In this document: one piece after another, positions 5,534 to 5,550 of the stretch | Position numbering within the stretch: position 1 is the first letter of the stretch | Layout: each line of letters begins with the position of its first letter | Source of the DNA: Streptococcus sp. | Lineage (GTDB): Bacteria > Bacillota > Bacilli > Lactobacillales > Streptococcaceae | Length of the DNA: 5,550 bases | Reading direction: 5' to 3' | Assembly: GCA_030825825.1 (NCBI GenBank) | Contig: JAPJPE010000088.1 | Coordinates: forward strand, 1 to 5,550 | Made by a program: the position numbers and the translations under genes | Notes under the pieces: model-generated | The model's input: only the letters and a program-made list of their open reading frames with translations | Databases searched by the model: none | What the model was told of the DNA's origin: nothing

Positions 5534-5550
5534 TTTACTATAGAGTATGC

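Noticed and set aside
5531..5545. A CTCT/AGAG inverted repeat around the talC ribosome site
   Set aside because: Only four base pairs with a seven-base AT-rich loop; too weak to claim an RNA switch.
1..5550. CRISPR array, tRNA or rRNA gene, insertion sequence or prophage gene
   Set aside because: I read both strands for regularly spaced repeats, transposase motifs and RNA gene signatures and saw none. Every stretch longer than about 175 bases is covered by a recognised gene.

Overview
The window looks like a chromosomal segment of an oral streptococcus, probably of the sanguinis/mitis group. The evidence is protein resemblance recalled from memory: an AmiA/AliA/AliB-type oligopeptide-binding lipoprotein, a streptococcal TalC-type aldolase, a 363-residue glycerol dehydrogenase, and a leucyl-tRNA synthetase N-terminus of streptococcal type. 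Base composition, extended -10 promoters and strong Shine-Dalgarno sites fit low-GC Firmicutes. No database search was possible, so the species is not assigned.

Layout from left to right. Bases 1-101 are the first 33 codons of leuS on the minus strand, with their own promoter at about 131-158. A terminator hairpin at 172-201 ends the next minus-strand gene, a 658-residue peptide-binding lipoprotein (225-2201). A divergent intergenic region (2202-2375) holds two promoters pointing outward: the lipoprotein promoter, with a catabolite-responsive-element-like site over its -35, and an extended -10 promoter for the plus-strand gene. The plus-strand gene (2376-3689) encodes a secreted, C-terminally anchored D-alanyl-D-alanine carboxypeptidase-like protein. 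A hairpin at 3693-3727 separates it from the convergent gldA. On the minus strand, talC (fructose-6-phosphate aldolase type, 4854-5522) and gldA (glycerol dehydrogenase, 3748-4839) are 14 bases apart and form an operon that enters from beyond the right edge.

The genes form three functional groups. TalC and GldA form a dihydroxyacetone module: GldA interconverts glycerol and dihydroxyacetone, and TalC interconverts dihydroxyacetone plus glyceraldehyde-3-phosphate with fructose-6-phosphate. The lipoprotein probably captures peptides for a permease encoded elsewhere. The carboxypeptidase trims peptidoglycan stem peptides, if it is active. leuS is housekeeping.

The window contains no obvious undescribed system such as a CRISPR array, phage or toxin module. 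The points most worth checking are a possible leaderless start for the carboxypeptidase, a Ser in place of the usual Asn in its second catalytic motif, the CcpA-type site on the peptide-binding promoter, and an apparent two-gene insertion between gldA and leuS relative to the pneumococcal order.
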